Below, one piece after another: positions 1 to 8,400 of a DNA stretch of 30,316 bases. The stretch is from PUPG01 sp041686485 (lineage in GTDB: Bacteria; Bacteroidota; Bacteroidia; Bacteroidales; UBA7960). The notes below the pieces were generated by a model. The model was not told the origin of the DNA. It saw only the letters and a program-made list of their open reading frames with translations, and ran no database searches. How positions within the stretch are numbered: the first letter of the stretch is position 1; every line of letters starts with the position of its first letter. Position numbers and translations under genes: made by a program. The stretch spans positions 1 to 30,316 of the forward strand of contig JAWLDT010000025.1 of assembly GCA_041686485.1 (NCBI GenBank), given 5' to 3'.

Positions 1-43
1 ATAAAAATACCGGTCTGAATACATCTGTCAGCATCCAGACCGG
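1..43 (-). terminator. Intrinsic terminator of the T9SS-protein gene cluster
   Basis: Read on the minus strand, an 8-bp perfect stem (CCGGTCTG at 10-17 pairing with CAGACCGG at 36-43) is followed by a T-rich tract (positions 9 to 1). It lies 25 bases beyond the stop of the gene ending at 68. No comparable hairpin follows the two upstream paralogues, so it probably ends a transcript covering all three genes. Confidence 0.7.
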
Positions 44-67
44 CATGAAGCTGTGGACTGATCCGTT

Positions 68-2155
68 TTACCGGATCCGGACCTTTTGTACGGCAACGCC
101 TTCTGAGGTTGTTACCTGCACGACATAGATGCCTGCTTTCAAATCAGAAACCTGTACAGATACATCTTTACTACCAGGGGTAATACGTCTTACATGGCTA
201 CCGGCCATGTCGATGATTGCCACATCAAGCACTACATGCTCCGACCTGATGTGAAGATCATCCTGAACCGGGTTTGGAAAAACAAGGGCTTTAACAGAGG
301 CAAGGTCATGAATCTGTGTTTCATCACGGGTCAACTCAACCACGAGCTCCAGATCTCCCCCATCGACCTCACACGCGCCTTCTTCCGAGAAAAACCCTTC
401 TGCCTGAACTGAATACTCATACACACCGGGAAGAAGTTCGGGAAATACATAATCTCCTGCTTCATTGGTTAGCTCCCCTATCGTAATAACTGCATCCGTA
501 ACAGCGTTTCCATGCTCATCCTCTATAACGAACGTCACATCAAATGTTTCGTGGGTAAGCGTAACATCAACCATTGTTTCCGCTGAAACTTCCAGGTTAT
601 CTTCATTGTAGTGAAGGAAGCCGTCCGCTTCAACGGCAAACGAATAAGTTCCTTCCTCAACCTCTTCAAACACATAGTCGCCGGCTTCGTTTGTCGTATC
701 ACCAAGGGTTACGATAGCATCGTTGACAGGACTATCCTGCTCATCCCGGATAGAAAATGTTACAACAAAAGTCTCACGGGTAAGCGTTACCTCGACCAGG
801 GTATCTTCATCAACTTCCAGGTTGTCTTCGGTATACTCCAAAAAGCCATCTGCCTCAACAGTGAACGAATATGCACCGGACTCGACTTCATTAAATGTGT
901 AATCACCTGCTTCATTTTCGATACCATTCAACGTAATTGTGGCATCCTCAACAGGCGCTCCCTGCTCATCCTGAATGTCAAACGTAACAGTAAAGGAAGG
1001 CGTTTCCTGACAGGCAAAAAAGATGCTGGAATTTAACGGAGCGATCACTTCGTTATACACTACAAAATGATTATCATGACTATCAAAGCCTATAATTGCG
1101 TGTAAAATGTCAGCATCCTCCGTGGCAGGGAAATCATAGTTGTTGTTTCCTTCGTCGTCCTTTTCAACCATTATCAGACTACCTGTGTCACCATACGATC
1201 CTAATTCAAGGCAGGCTAACCATATTTTACCTTGTTCATCCACAGACATGGACAGGGGAATGACATCATCCTCTTCGCTGATCTGCTCAGCATCTGTCCA
1301 AACATCATCCTCCTTGCTGAAATAATACACCCGACTGGGTTCGCCCCAGCCTTCTTCTTTTCCAGCTACTGCCACATGAATTGTATTGTCGTCAAACAAA
1401 AGGATGGCGTCGCTATACTGTTCTTCCCCTGCATCCAGGGTATGCATGCTCCACATGGATCCACCTGCAAGCGTATTGGTCGCATATTTAAGCTCATCTT
1501 CGGTGTCAACAAAAACTAAGTGCACAACTCCATTGGGAGAAACGGCAAATGAAGGAGATTCTGTGTCCCAGTTAGCGGTCCCCATGATATTTTGAACATT
1601 CCAGTCACCAGACATATTGTGCGCATAAGCTACCTGAGTATTCCAATCATCATCGGTTGTATTCCAAACGATATGTAAATGTCCGTCCTCGTCGCTTGTG
1701 AGACACGGTCTTGTATTACGTGACGCTGAAGCAGGAATTACTTCCAGGTCCCAGTCATCGTCAGCCCTGGCCGCCAGAACGATATCAAAGTCTCCGCCTG
1801 CCAGTTCTTTTTGGTAGGCCACGTAGACAGACCCATCATTTGTAACGGTTACTGAGGGATTATGAACATATTCATCATCGGGCGTGATAAACTCTATTTG
1901 GCTCCACTCCTCCCCAGGCGTTTTTTTCATATATAAGACCTGTGAGGGTCCGGGGCCAATAAAATCACCCTCAAATTGACGTAAAAAGACAACATGATAC
2001 GTACCGTCAGAACCAATTGCCAACGAACCATTGGCCATAAGATCTTCGTGATTGCTGTCTGAAAGTGGTTCAACAGTCCAGTCAGCTTCTGCTTTAACCG
2101 ACAAGCCTGCACTCAAAAAGGCAAAAATGAGAAATGTGTAACTGATAATTTTCAT
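68..2155 (-). CDS. Secreted T9SS-sorted protein with beta-propeller-like repeats and three CarboxypepD_reg-like repeats
   Basis: The product is about 695 aa and probably exported and cell-surface attached or released by the type IX system. It has a signal peptide (MKIISYTFLIFAFLSAG, cleaved near VKA). Next come repeated strands of the form DG-x-hydrophobic-H-hydrophobic-V (for example DGTYHVVF, DGHLHIVW, NGVVHLVF), which suggest a beta-propeller over about residues 25-385. Three tandem ~75-residue beta-sandwich repeats follow (about 390-614 of the longer reading), each with a NEAGDY..F and A(D/E)GF core. The end is a typical type A sorting domain with VFPNP, a central AGSHV-type strand and a final VQKVRIR. 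An ATG at 2164 would add three residues; 2155 is preferred because lysine then follows directly. No catalytic motif was found. It is likely the last gene of a three-gene unit. Confidence 0.85.
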   Translation of the reverse strand: MKIISYTFLIFAFLSAGLSVKAEADWTVEPLSDSNHEDLMANGSLAIGSDGTYHVVFLRQFEGDFIGPGPSQVLYMKKTPGEEWSQIEFITPDDEYVHNPSVTVTNDGSVYVAYQKELAGGDFDIVLAARADDDWDLEVIPASASRNTRPCLTSDEDGHLHIVWNTTDDDWNTQVAYAHNMSGDWNVQNIMGTANWDTESPSFAVSPNGVVHLVFVDTEDELKYATNTLAGGSMWSMHTLDAGEEQYSDAILLFDDNTIHVAVAGKEEGWGEPSRVYYFSKEDDVWTDAEQISEEDDVIPLSMSVDEQGKIWLACLELGSYGDTGSLIMVEKDDEGNNNYDFPATEDADILHAIIGFDSHDNHFVVYNEVIAPLNSSIFFACQETPSFTVTFDIQDEQGAPVEDATITLNGIENEAGDYTFNEVESGAYSFTVEADGFLEYTEDNLEVDEDTLVEVTLTRETFVVTFSIRDEQDSPVNDAIVTLGDTTNEAGDYVFEEVEEGTYSFAVEADGFLHYNEDNLEVSAETMVDVTLTHETFDVTFVIEDEHGNAVTDAVITIGELTNEAGDYVFPELLPGVYEYSVQAEGFFSEEGACEVDGGDLELVVELTRDETQIHDLASVKALVFPNPVQDDLHIRSEHVVLDVAIIDMAGSHVRRITPGSKDVSVQVSDLKAGIYVVQVTTSEGVAVQKVRIR
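323..994 (-). repeat. Three tandem ~225-bp coding repeats
   Basis: Within the T9SS gene, three in-frame units of about 74-75 codons encode CarboxypepD_reg/PEGA-like beta-sandwich modules. Each contains TNEAGDY or ENEAGDY, a VE-rich turn, a Y-x-(F/Y)-x-V-(E/Q)-A-(E/D)-GF strand and an acidic L-x-V tail. Units 1 and 2 are visibly similar at DNA level as well as protein level. Unit 3 is the most diverged, next to the sorting domain. Confidence 0.8.
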
Positions 2156-2241
2156 AAAATACATTTTTTTAAGGTTTATAGTAAATACATGATTTTAGTA
2201 GAGGGGGCATTGGTTCTAGGTAATTGAGGACAGATTAAACA

Positions 2242-3909
2242 TTACAGAAGGTGAACTTTAAAGGTATCAGCCCCTTGCCTGGTGATCACCTGCAACACAT
2301 AATATCCGCGCTGAAAGCGGGAAACGTCCAGCTGAATTTCTTTTTCCATGGGAAAATCATTCAGCCGTAGTTGTCCGGCAGGGCTGATCAGACGTACCTC
2401 ATGGATTACATGATTACTATGTATGCGAAGCTCATGCGAGGCCGGATTAGGGAACACACGGGTCTTTTTATCGATAACAATGCCGGCACCCACATCATTC
2501 TCCTCCAAAACAATCTCGTGCAGCACATCGTCATTGTCCACAGTAAGCTCATCTTCAAGCGTTATATAGCCCTGTTTTTCAACCACATAATAATACTCCC
2601 CGCTTTCCAGCCCATTAAACGTATAGTCACCCGGATCATTTTGCTGGCTATCCAGCGTTATGGTTGCATCAGGGAGCGATTGACCGTATTCATCCGCTAC
2701 GTCAAACGACACAGTATAAGAGGGCGGTGTACACTCCCCGGATCGCAATACATACAAATCCGTAGCCCCATAGCCTTCATTATAGACATGGATCTGATTC
2801 CCTTCCTCATCAAAACAGATGGAATTATTGGCAGCTAACATATCCAGGGTTTGATCAAAATAATAATCATCGAAGTCCTCCCCGTTCATTTCGCTTATCA
2901 GCATGACACCAAAATCACCATATGGGGGAATCTCCCGGTAACTTACAAACAAATTGCCGTCATGATCAGCATCCAGGGAAAGTGGTTCTCCGGATGAAAC
3001 ATGATTTACCTGTAAAGGAACAGACCATTCATCGTTCACCTTCTTATAGTGCTCGATCGCACGTGGTGCATCATTGGAAAGATCCTCTTTTGAAAGTACA
3101 ATATTCACTTCATTATTAATTACCTGAAGGAAGCTTCTATTTATGTTGTGATTTTCAAAGTGAAAATCTTTATGGTTCCAGGAAATAGTATCCCCTGATG
3201 CTTGTCCGGAAAGATAGCCCACATTCCGCTCATTATCTTCTCCAAGAGCATTGTACAGAACATGAATCTTACCATCCGGGGATAGTTCAAGAGAAGGGTG
3301 CGCTGTTGGCCTGGGATATGTTTCCGGAATTTCCTGAATCTGCCATTCTTCGTCTGATTTAAATGCATAAACCAAACTTCGCTGGTTCTCCTCATCTTTG
3401 GTTACCCATACAAGGTGAAGGTTCCCTCCAGGACCCATGGCAGGTATAAGATTATTGTCACCGTAGAAATCCTTGTTGATGGATTCATACTCCCAACCGT
3501 TCGCTGTTTTGGTACTTATAATAAATTCCCTGTCACTATGCGAAATACGGTTCATATAGGTTATGTACAGCTGTCCGTTCTCATCGCTTAAAATGTTTAC
3601 GTTATTCGGGTCATGCGATGCAGGACTAATTTTTTCGGCCTGGCTCCATGCTTCACCACAAACTTTATACTGGTAGAACACGCCTTCATTTTCATCTCTC
3701 CCCGTTGCTTGTTTATCCCAGCTTGGCATTTCCTGCTTATATACCAAATGATACGTATTATCGGCTGTTATAACCAGTGGGTTATCATATGTATTTACCC
3801 TGAAATATTCAGAAACACAAACCTCATCGATCAGCCAATCTGCATGCAGATGAAAGGAAATACAAAGAAATACCAGAGATGCTGTTATCATTTTCAATAA
3901 ATTGCTCAT
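2242..3909 (-). CDS. Secreted T9SS-sorted protein, paralogue with one CarboxypepD_reg-like repeat
   Basis: The product is about 555 aa. The reading frame opens further upstream at a TTG (3945), but the ATG at 3909 gives a better signal peptide (MSNLLKMITASLVFLCISF, cleaved near LHA). An ATG at 3918 is also possible. The architecture matches the downstream paralogue: beta-propeller-like strands such as DNTYHLVY, GGNLHLVW and DGKIHVLY; one ~75-residue repeat with NDPGDYTF and GLESGEY; then a C-terminal type A sorting domain (VFPNPASHEL, ending TFKVHLL). No enzyme motif was seen. It lies between its two paralogues on the same strand with gaps of about 85-110 bp and no terminator on either side, which supports co-transcription. 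The substrate or ligand is unknown. Confidence 0.82.
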   Translation of the reverse strand: MSNLLKMITASLVFLCISFHLHADWLIDEVCVSEYFRVNTYDNPLVITADNTYHLVYKQEMPSWDKQATGRDENEGVFYQYKVCGEAWSQAEKISPASHDPNNVNILSDENGQLYITYMNRISHSDREFIISTKTANGWEYESINKDFYGDNNLIPAMGPGGNLHLVWVTKDEENQRSLVYAFKSDEEWQIQEIPETYPRPTAHPSLELSPDGKIHVLYNALGEDNERNVGYLSGQASGDTISWNHKDFHFENHNINRSFLQVINNEVNIVLSKEDLSNDAPRAIEHYKKVNDEWSVPLQVNHVSSGEPLSLDADHDGNLFVSYREIPPYGDFGVMLISEMNGEDFDDYYFDQTLDMLAANNSICFDEEGNQIHVYNEGYGATDLYVLRSGECTPPSYTVSFDVADEYGQSLPDATITLDSQQNDPGDYTFNGLESGEYYYVVEKQGYITLEDELTVDNDDVLHEIVLEENDVGAGIVIDKKTRVFPNPASHELRIHSNHVIHEVRLISPAGQLRLNDFPMEKEIQLDVSRFQRGYYVLQVITRQGADTFKVHLL

Positions 3910-4021
3910 AGTAGTCATATAAATTATTGTTGTATATATATTCAATAAAATTTTGCTATGTTACCTCATGCCAGAGCACCCCGCAACTGAACATCAGTAC
4001 CTTCCGTAAAGGATTATTCCA

Positions 4022-5710
4022 CTAACGGACGAGAATCTTTTTCGTTTGGGTAAAGGTTTCGTTTTGTACTACCAGGAGATAAAACCCTGGTTGCAATGAG
4101 TCAATTGAAAAAGAAAATTCACTTCCCCCGGATGATAAGTCCAGTTGCTTTTCAGCCATAACAGGGCGTCCCTGTAAGTCTGTCATCATTAAGCTTGCCT
4201 GACAGGAACTTGATGGTTGTATCCGGATGTTGATCTTGCTTTCAGCGGGATTGGGGAAAACGGAAAAATCCATCAATTCGGGTTCCGGTTGTACAGCTGT
4301 CGGGTTATAGGCCAAATGCTCGCCTGAGCGTTGCATAAATAAATCCATGGTAAAATTTGTCGGATTTCCCTCATCATCTGTCTCCAATATCCGGATATCA
4401 GAATGGGGGAAAAGGATTTCACCAAATTTGTCGGCCATAAGGGTAAACCGTGCCAAATAATAATCGGAGTAGATCTCCTGATCAATAAATTCACCGTTTC
4501 TTAACTCACTAATATATACCTTACCATTCCCAAACTGTCCGGAAACGCCCATATAAGCCGCAAAAAGGCGTTTGTCAGCCCCCTGAAACAGATTGATCGG
4601 ATTGCCAAAACCAGCATGATTTACCTGTACAGGGTCTGACCACGCACCAGAGGGATATTCCCTGGAGAAATAATATACATAATTAAGCGCATTATGTCCG
4701 TTGCTTCCTCCTGTAACTACGTGTACCCTGCTATTTTCGTCATCATAGAAGATATTCCCCATCTCATCGTAGTATTTTTCACTCTCCAGAATATCAATCT
4801 CCCAATATGTGCCACCCGGGTTGAGATTGGTAGCATAATGCATCCGGTAACGGTTCAGAGGATGCTCCCTGGAATGATCTGTTTCCCCACCTTCTTCTGA
4901 TCTTTTACAAGTATCATTTGTAGGTTTTACATTCGCGGATGTTAACAGTTTGTGTTGTCCGCTGCCAAACGGCTCCATAGACTGTTTTTGTTTTCCCGGG
5001 CCATAATTACCTCCCCGGTAGAGGATGTGCGCAACACCATCGGCTGAGACATCCAGCGTGGGATATGCACCCAATCCAAATTCTCCCAGTTCACTATCGG
5101 CGAGAAGTTGTGTTTCCCACTCGCCACTCAGATTGGTTGAATAAGCAATCCGGTAATCTTTGTTATAATCTTCGTAATACTGTCCTTCTTCCAATGATAC
5201 CCAGGTTAAATGCAGGTTTCCGTCAGCATCTGCCGCCAGTTCAGGATACCAGTTTACCGTGTTACAAATGGTCGGAATTTCCTCATAAACCCATCCATCT
5301 TCCGTCTTTTCGGCAACGACAATCTTGTCGCTCCAGTAATCCACCTCCTCATTCTTTCTCCGGAAAGCGACGTACACGCTACCGTCGTCTGCAACGACAA
5401 TGTTTGCTTCGTTCTCGTGCAGATCTTCCTCCCCCAGGAGCTCAGGCTCTGACCAAGCTTCTCCGGGCTCCTTGCAGGTATAGTAAATATCAAAAGGAAT
5501 CCTTTCCTCATCCGGATTTTCATAATCGAAATACACCCGAACAAAAACCTTGTGGTAGGTATTGTCAGGCCCAGTGGTCAGACCAGTGTAAGAGACCCTG
5601 TCTTCGTACGACACATAAGAAATGGTATCATGCTGCCATTCGTCAACAGCATATAAGGAGGGGCCTGCAGCAAAAAAGAAAAATAGTAGAATTGGTAGTG
5701 TTTTTTTCAT
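4022..5710 (-). CDS. Secreted T9SS-sorted protein, paralogue without internal repeats
   Basis: The product is 562 aa with a clear signal peptide (MKKTLPILLFFFFAAG, cleaved near LYA). The body has beta-propeller-like strands (DNTYHKVF, DGSVYVAF, DGNLHLTW, DGVAHILY) and is followed by a type A sorting domain from about residue 478 (FSVFPNPAESK, ending TKKILVR). Unlike its two neighbours it has no CarboxypepD_reg-like module before the sorting domain. It has a hydrophilic Lys/Ser/His-rich insertion of roughly 50 residues (about 238-288) that the paralogues lack. It is the promoter-proximal member of the proposed three-gene unit. The role is unknown; surface binding or adhesion is only a guess from the fold. 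Confidence 0.82.
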   Translation of the reverse strand: MKKTLPILLFFFFAAGPSLYAVDEWQHDTISYVSYEDRVSYTGLTTGPDNTYHKVFVRVYFDYENPDEERIPFDIYYTCKEPGEAWSEPELLGEEDLHENEANIVVADDGSVYVAFRRKNEEVDYWSDKIVVAEKTEDGWVYEEIPTICNTVNWYPELAADADGNLHLTWVSLEEGQYYEDYNKDYRIAYSTNLSGEWETQLLADSELGEFGLGAYPTLDVSADGVAHILYRGGNYGPGKQKQSMEPFGSGQHKLLTSANVKPTNDTCKRSEEGGETDHSREHPLNRYRMHYATNLNPGGTYWEIDILESEKYYDEMGNIFYDDENSRVHVVTGGSNGHNALNYVYYFSREYPSGAWSDPVQVNHAGFGNPINLFQGADKRLFAAYMGVSGQFGNGKVYISELRNGEFIDQEIYSDYYLARFTLMADKFGEILFPHSDIRILETDDEGNPTNFTMDLFMQRSGEHLAYNPTAVQPEPELMDFSVFPNPAESKINIRIQPSSSCQASLMMTDLQGRPVMAEKQLDLSSGGSEFSFSIDSLQPGFYLLVVQNETFTQTKKILVR

Positions 5711-5722
5711 AGGAAACTAATT

Positions 5723-5769
5723 TTTGATAGTATGATTTTTTTGATAGTATGATTAAATAAGGCCTTATT
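5723..5769. repeat. Two 15-bp direct repeats and a 14-bp palindrome upstream of the T9SS genes
   Basis: TTTGATAGTATGATT occurs twice, near 5723-5737 and 5740-5754, starting 13 bp outside the start codon of the 562-aa secreted protein. It is followed by the perfect palindrome AATAAGGCCTTATT at 5756-5769. The position fits a cis-regulatory site for the three-gene unit. A degenerate third copy (CTGATGGTATGATAA) lies near 6973-6987, between msrB and the symporter gene. Confidence 0.4.
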
Positions 5770-6131
5770 AGCAAGCATTTTGTAACTTCGCTGACGTATC
5801 AGGTGGTCATGCTGAAATACCTTTTTTCATCTGCTCAGTGCAAATCAACCACTAATAAGTTTATGGCACAATCCGCACCAGCAGGCAATCAAACATGAAT
5901 TTTATATTCGTGCCAGCCCTTAATATTATCAGAAAGCATTCATGAATCTAATGTTTCCTGCGCTATCACTATCAAATGAGATGGATTATTTTGGAATGCG
6001 GGCTCCGTTAAGCTTTATAAAACAAATGGGAAAATGAGAAAATAGCAGGTGGGGCATGTGTATATAAACAATCCGATACATACGTACCAATACGGATGTA
6101 TTTTTAAGAACATATTACCTGACAGTACGTA
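5770..6131. other. Intergenic region with no recognisable gene
   Basis: About 360 bases of AT-rich sequence lie between the T9SS unit and the promoter at 6132. No open frame with convincing composition, no tRNA or rRNA, and no strong hairpin was seen. Confidence 0.5.
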
Positions 6132-6162
6132 TTGTGTGGCGTACTTAACGGCAGTATATTTG
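6132..6162 (+). promoter_or_regulatory. Bacteroidota-type promoter facing an intergenic terminator
   Basis: TTG at 6132-6134, a 20-base spacer, and TATATTTG at 6155-6162 match the known Bacteroidota sigma-ABfr consensus (TTG, 19-21 bases, TAnnTTTG) exactly. Transcription would start near 6168. No gene follows on this strand before the terminator at 6201-6232, so the promoter may drive a short RNA. Confidence 0.5.
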
Positions 6163-6167
6163 TACCG

Positions 6168-6232
6168 TTCTCTTCATAAGAATGGTAGATTTTTTACAAC
6201 AAAAAAGGAGGCTAAAGAAGCCTCCTTTTTTT
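6168..6232 (+). ncRNA. Candidate ~65-nt small RNA
   Basis: A perfect Bacteroidota promoter at 6132-6162 points at a GC-rich terminator 40 bases further on, leaving a transcript of about 65 nt with no plausible reading frame. The 61-codon frame at 6049-6234 starts before this promoter and ends inside the terminator U-tract, so it does not look like a gene. The RNA family was not recognised. Confidence 0.3.
6201..6232. terminator. Bidirectional intrinsic terminator
   Basis: The stem GGAGGC (6207-6212) pairs with GCCTCC (6220-6225) across a 7-base spacer whose outer T/A can also pair. It is flanked by an A6 run on the left and T7 on the right, so it can terminate in both directions. It lies 40 bases beyond the msrB stop on the minus strand and also closes the candidate small RNA on the plus strand. 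Confidence 0.8.
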
Positions 6233-6272
6233 AATGAATCCGTAATGTGTTTCCTTTATTGCTGTTTGCAGT

Positions 6273-6884
6273 CTATTTGTCTGTCCAGGATATTTTACCT
6301 TCAAGGGCTCTCTTCTCCACATCACTAGCCAGCGTCTCCATATAGTTCTTTACAATATCAGGAGGGGTATCTCCCAATGGTACAAATAATAAGGCCGCAC
6401 TATTCATGCAGTAGCGCAAACCGGTGGGCGGGGGCCCATCATCAAACACATGGCCTAAATGAGAACCACTGGAGGCATCAACCACCTCCGTACGCTCCAT
6501 CCCAAATGATTTGTCGGTACGATAATATACCGCATCCTCTGTAATGGGCTCAAAGAAACTGGGCCAGCCACAACCGCTGTCAAACTTTGTATCCGAATAA
6601 AACAAGGGCTGACCGGTGGCGGCAGAGAAATATATCCCGGCCTCAAAAAAATCATCGTACTCGCCGGTATAAGGCCTCTCTGTTCCTGCTTCCCGCAGGA
6701 TACTGAACTGTTGCGGATCAAGCTGCTCTTTCCATTTCTCTTCCGCCTTATCAACGGGATAACGACCCGGATCATTGGCTTCTTTTTCTACCTTTCTATC
6801 TACTTTCATATCCTGTATGTTTTGATTATGATTTGTATACACGAATAACGGGAACAGTAATAGAACCAACCATATATGTCGCAT
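6273..6884 (-). CDS. msrB: Peptide-methionine (R)-S-oxide reductase, exported, zinc-free type
   Basis: The product reduces the R-epimer of methionine sulfoxide in oxidised proteins. At 203 aa it is longer than cytoplasmic MsrB because of an N-terminal hydrophobic segment (residues 4-17) that acts as a signal peptide or anchor, so it should work in the periplasm. The MsrB core shows FDSGCGWPSF (Cys105, the resolving position), HLGHVFDDGPPPTGLRYCMNSAAL (catalytic Cys159) and the SDTKFDSG segment. The two CxxC pairs that bind structural zinc in many MsrBs are absent: the positions read SAAT (87-90) and DASSG (136-140). It is a stand-alone gene, with no MsrA partner in the window. A shared terminator lies downstream, and the symporter gene is divergent. 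Confidence 0.93.
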   Translation of the reverse strand: MRHIWLVLLLFPLFVYTNHNQNIQDMKVDRKVEKEANDPGRYPVDKAEEKWKEQLDPQQFSILREAGTERPYTGEYDDFFEAGIYFSAATGQPLFYSDTKFDSGCGWPSFFEPITEDAVYYRTDKSFGMERTEVVDASSGSHLGHVFDDGPPPTGLRYCMNSAALLFVPLGDTPPDIVKNYMETLASDVEKRALEGKISWTDK

Positions 6885-7041
6885 ATCTTATGAACTATTT
6901 ATGAATAAATATCTGTACATACTTATAACAAACAATACAAACAGAAGTTCAAGTAGTAATATTGTCATATTTCTGATGGTATGATAACAATTATATTGCA
7001 GAAATGGTTTTCTTTGTCAACGAAATTGAAAATGTATACTT

Positions 7042-8400
7042 ATGGAAGGATTAACGGGTGTATTTTTTAGTGTTTGTATCTTACTGTTGTTTCTGCTTGG
7101 CGGAAAGCTCTTACGTGCGAAAGTTCCCTTGCTCCAGCGCATATTCCTGCCTGCTTCTATCATAGGCGGCTTTCTCGCCCTGATATTCGGGCCTTATTTA
7201 CTGGATCTGCTGCCATATTTTTTGTATGATACTTGGTCAGAAATACCGGGCTTGCTCATTAACATTGTGTTCGCCACATTGTTTCTTGGTGTTGTAATCC
7301 CCGGGGTTCGTACCATGTGGACACAAGGTGGCAGTCAGCTTTGTTTTGGTATGATTGTCGGAAGCGGTCAGTACCTGGTTGGGCTTTTAGCCACAGCCCT
7401 TATCCTCATCCCGTTGTTTGATGTCCCGCCTATTTTTGGCACGATCCTGGAAATTGGTTTTGCCGGGGGGCATGGGACAGCGGCAGGGATGCAACAGGTA
7501 TTCACCGAACTGGGATTTCCGGCGGGTTCTGCCCTGGCGCAGATGTCGGCGACCATCGGGCTCCTGACGGCCGTAATTGGTGGTGTTTTCTATATCAACA
7601 TTGCCATACGCCGGGGATACTGTGTAAACCTGGATAAATCAAAAGGGATTCCCGAATCCAAAAAGGCAGGTCTTCTTCCGGAAAAGGAACGCTTCGCTGC
7701 TTCCAAAGCAACGGTAGCCTCTGAATCTATTGAACCGCTGGCATTTCATCTGGCCATCGTTGCGCTAGCCATTCTCATAGGCTGGCTGATCCTTGCAGGT
7801 GTACAGAACCTCCATCCGATGCTCGCAGGTTTTCCGCTATTTCCGCTGGCCATGATAGGCGGTATGATTGTCCAGATCATCTCCGTACCGTTAAAAGTCA
7901 GCCAGTACTATGACAGACAAACCTTTGAGCGTATCCTCGGCATGGCCCTTGATATCCTGGTAGTGGCTGCAATCGCCTCCATCAGGCTTGATCTGTTTAT
8001 CGCCAACTTTTGGCCGTTTACCATCCTGATGGCAGCAGGGATAGCCTGGTTGTTCTTTAGTCTGATTATACTTGCCCCACGCATGTTCCCTTACAACTGG
8101 CTGGAGCGTGGTGTAACAGAATATGGTATGCAGAGTGGTGTTACGGCAATGGGCTTATTGCTTCTCAGGCTGGTGGATCCGCATTACCGGACAGACACGG
8201 CCCAGGCGTTTGGGTTTAAACAAATGCTCTATGAACCATTTCTCGGTGGTGGATTCATCACGGCAACGGCACCGTTTATCGTATACAACCTGGGCTTATG
8301 GTCCTCCATTTGGGCAGCTGCAGGAATTATCCTTGTTTTTGCCCTCATATCAATCCTAAGCGGCTGGACACGAAAAAATCCCGGGAAGAAGGCAGGTTAA
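7042..8400 (+). CDS. gltS: Sodium:glutamate symporter family (GltS/ESS) membrane protein
   Basis: This is an inner-membrane Na+-coupled carboxylate/glutamate importer of the ESS family. The 452-aa protein has many membrane segments in two halves separated by a hydrophilic loop (about residues 190-230). It carries the family hallmark GGHGTAAGM (142-150) after GTILEIGFA, and the second half has NWLERGVTEYGMQSGVTAMGLLLLRLVDP, another conserved region of the family. It is about 50 residues longer than E. coli GltS, mainly in the central loop and termini, so the exact substrate is not certain. It is a single gene whose stop codon lies in the loop of a terminator hairpin, convergent with proW. Supplying glutamate, a compatible solute, next to a betaine transporter is suggestive but unproven. 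Confidence 0.88.
   Translation: MEGLTGVFFSVCILLLFLLGGKLLRAKVPLLQRIFLPASIIGGFLALIFGPYLLDLLPYFLYDTWSEIPGLLINIVFATLFLGVVIPGVRTMWTQGGSQLCFGMIVGSGQYLVGLLATALILIPLFDVPPIFGTILEIGFAGGHGTAAGMQQVFTELGFPAGSALAQMSATIGLLTAVIGGVFYINIAIRRGYCVNLDKSKGIPESKKAGLLPEKERFAASKATVASESIEPLAFHLAIVALAILIGWLILAGVQNLHPMLAGFPLFPLAMIGGMIVQIISVPLKVSQYYDRQTFERILGMALDILVVAAIASIRLDLFIANFWPFTILMAAGIAWLFFSLIILAPRMFPYNWLERGVTEYGMQSGVTAMGLLLLRLVDPHYRTDTAQAFGFKQMLYEPFLGGGFITATAPFIVYNLGLWSSIWAAAGIILVFALISILSGWTRKNPGKKAG

Noticed and set aside
5065..5712. A 215-codon plus-strand frame antisense to the 562-aa secreted protein
   Set aside because: It is Arg/Pro/His-rich with no domain, and the opposite strand encodes a clear signal-peptide and sorting-domain protein.
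6049..6234. A 61-codon plus-strand frame in the intergenic region upstream of msrB
   Set aside because: It starts before the consensus promoter, ends inside the terminator T-tract, and its Tyr/Cys/Lys-rich composition looks like translated non-coding AT-rich DNA.
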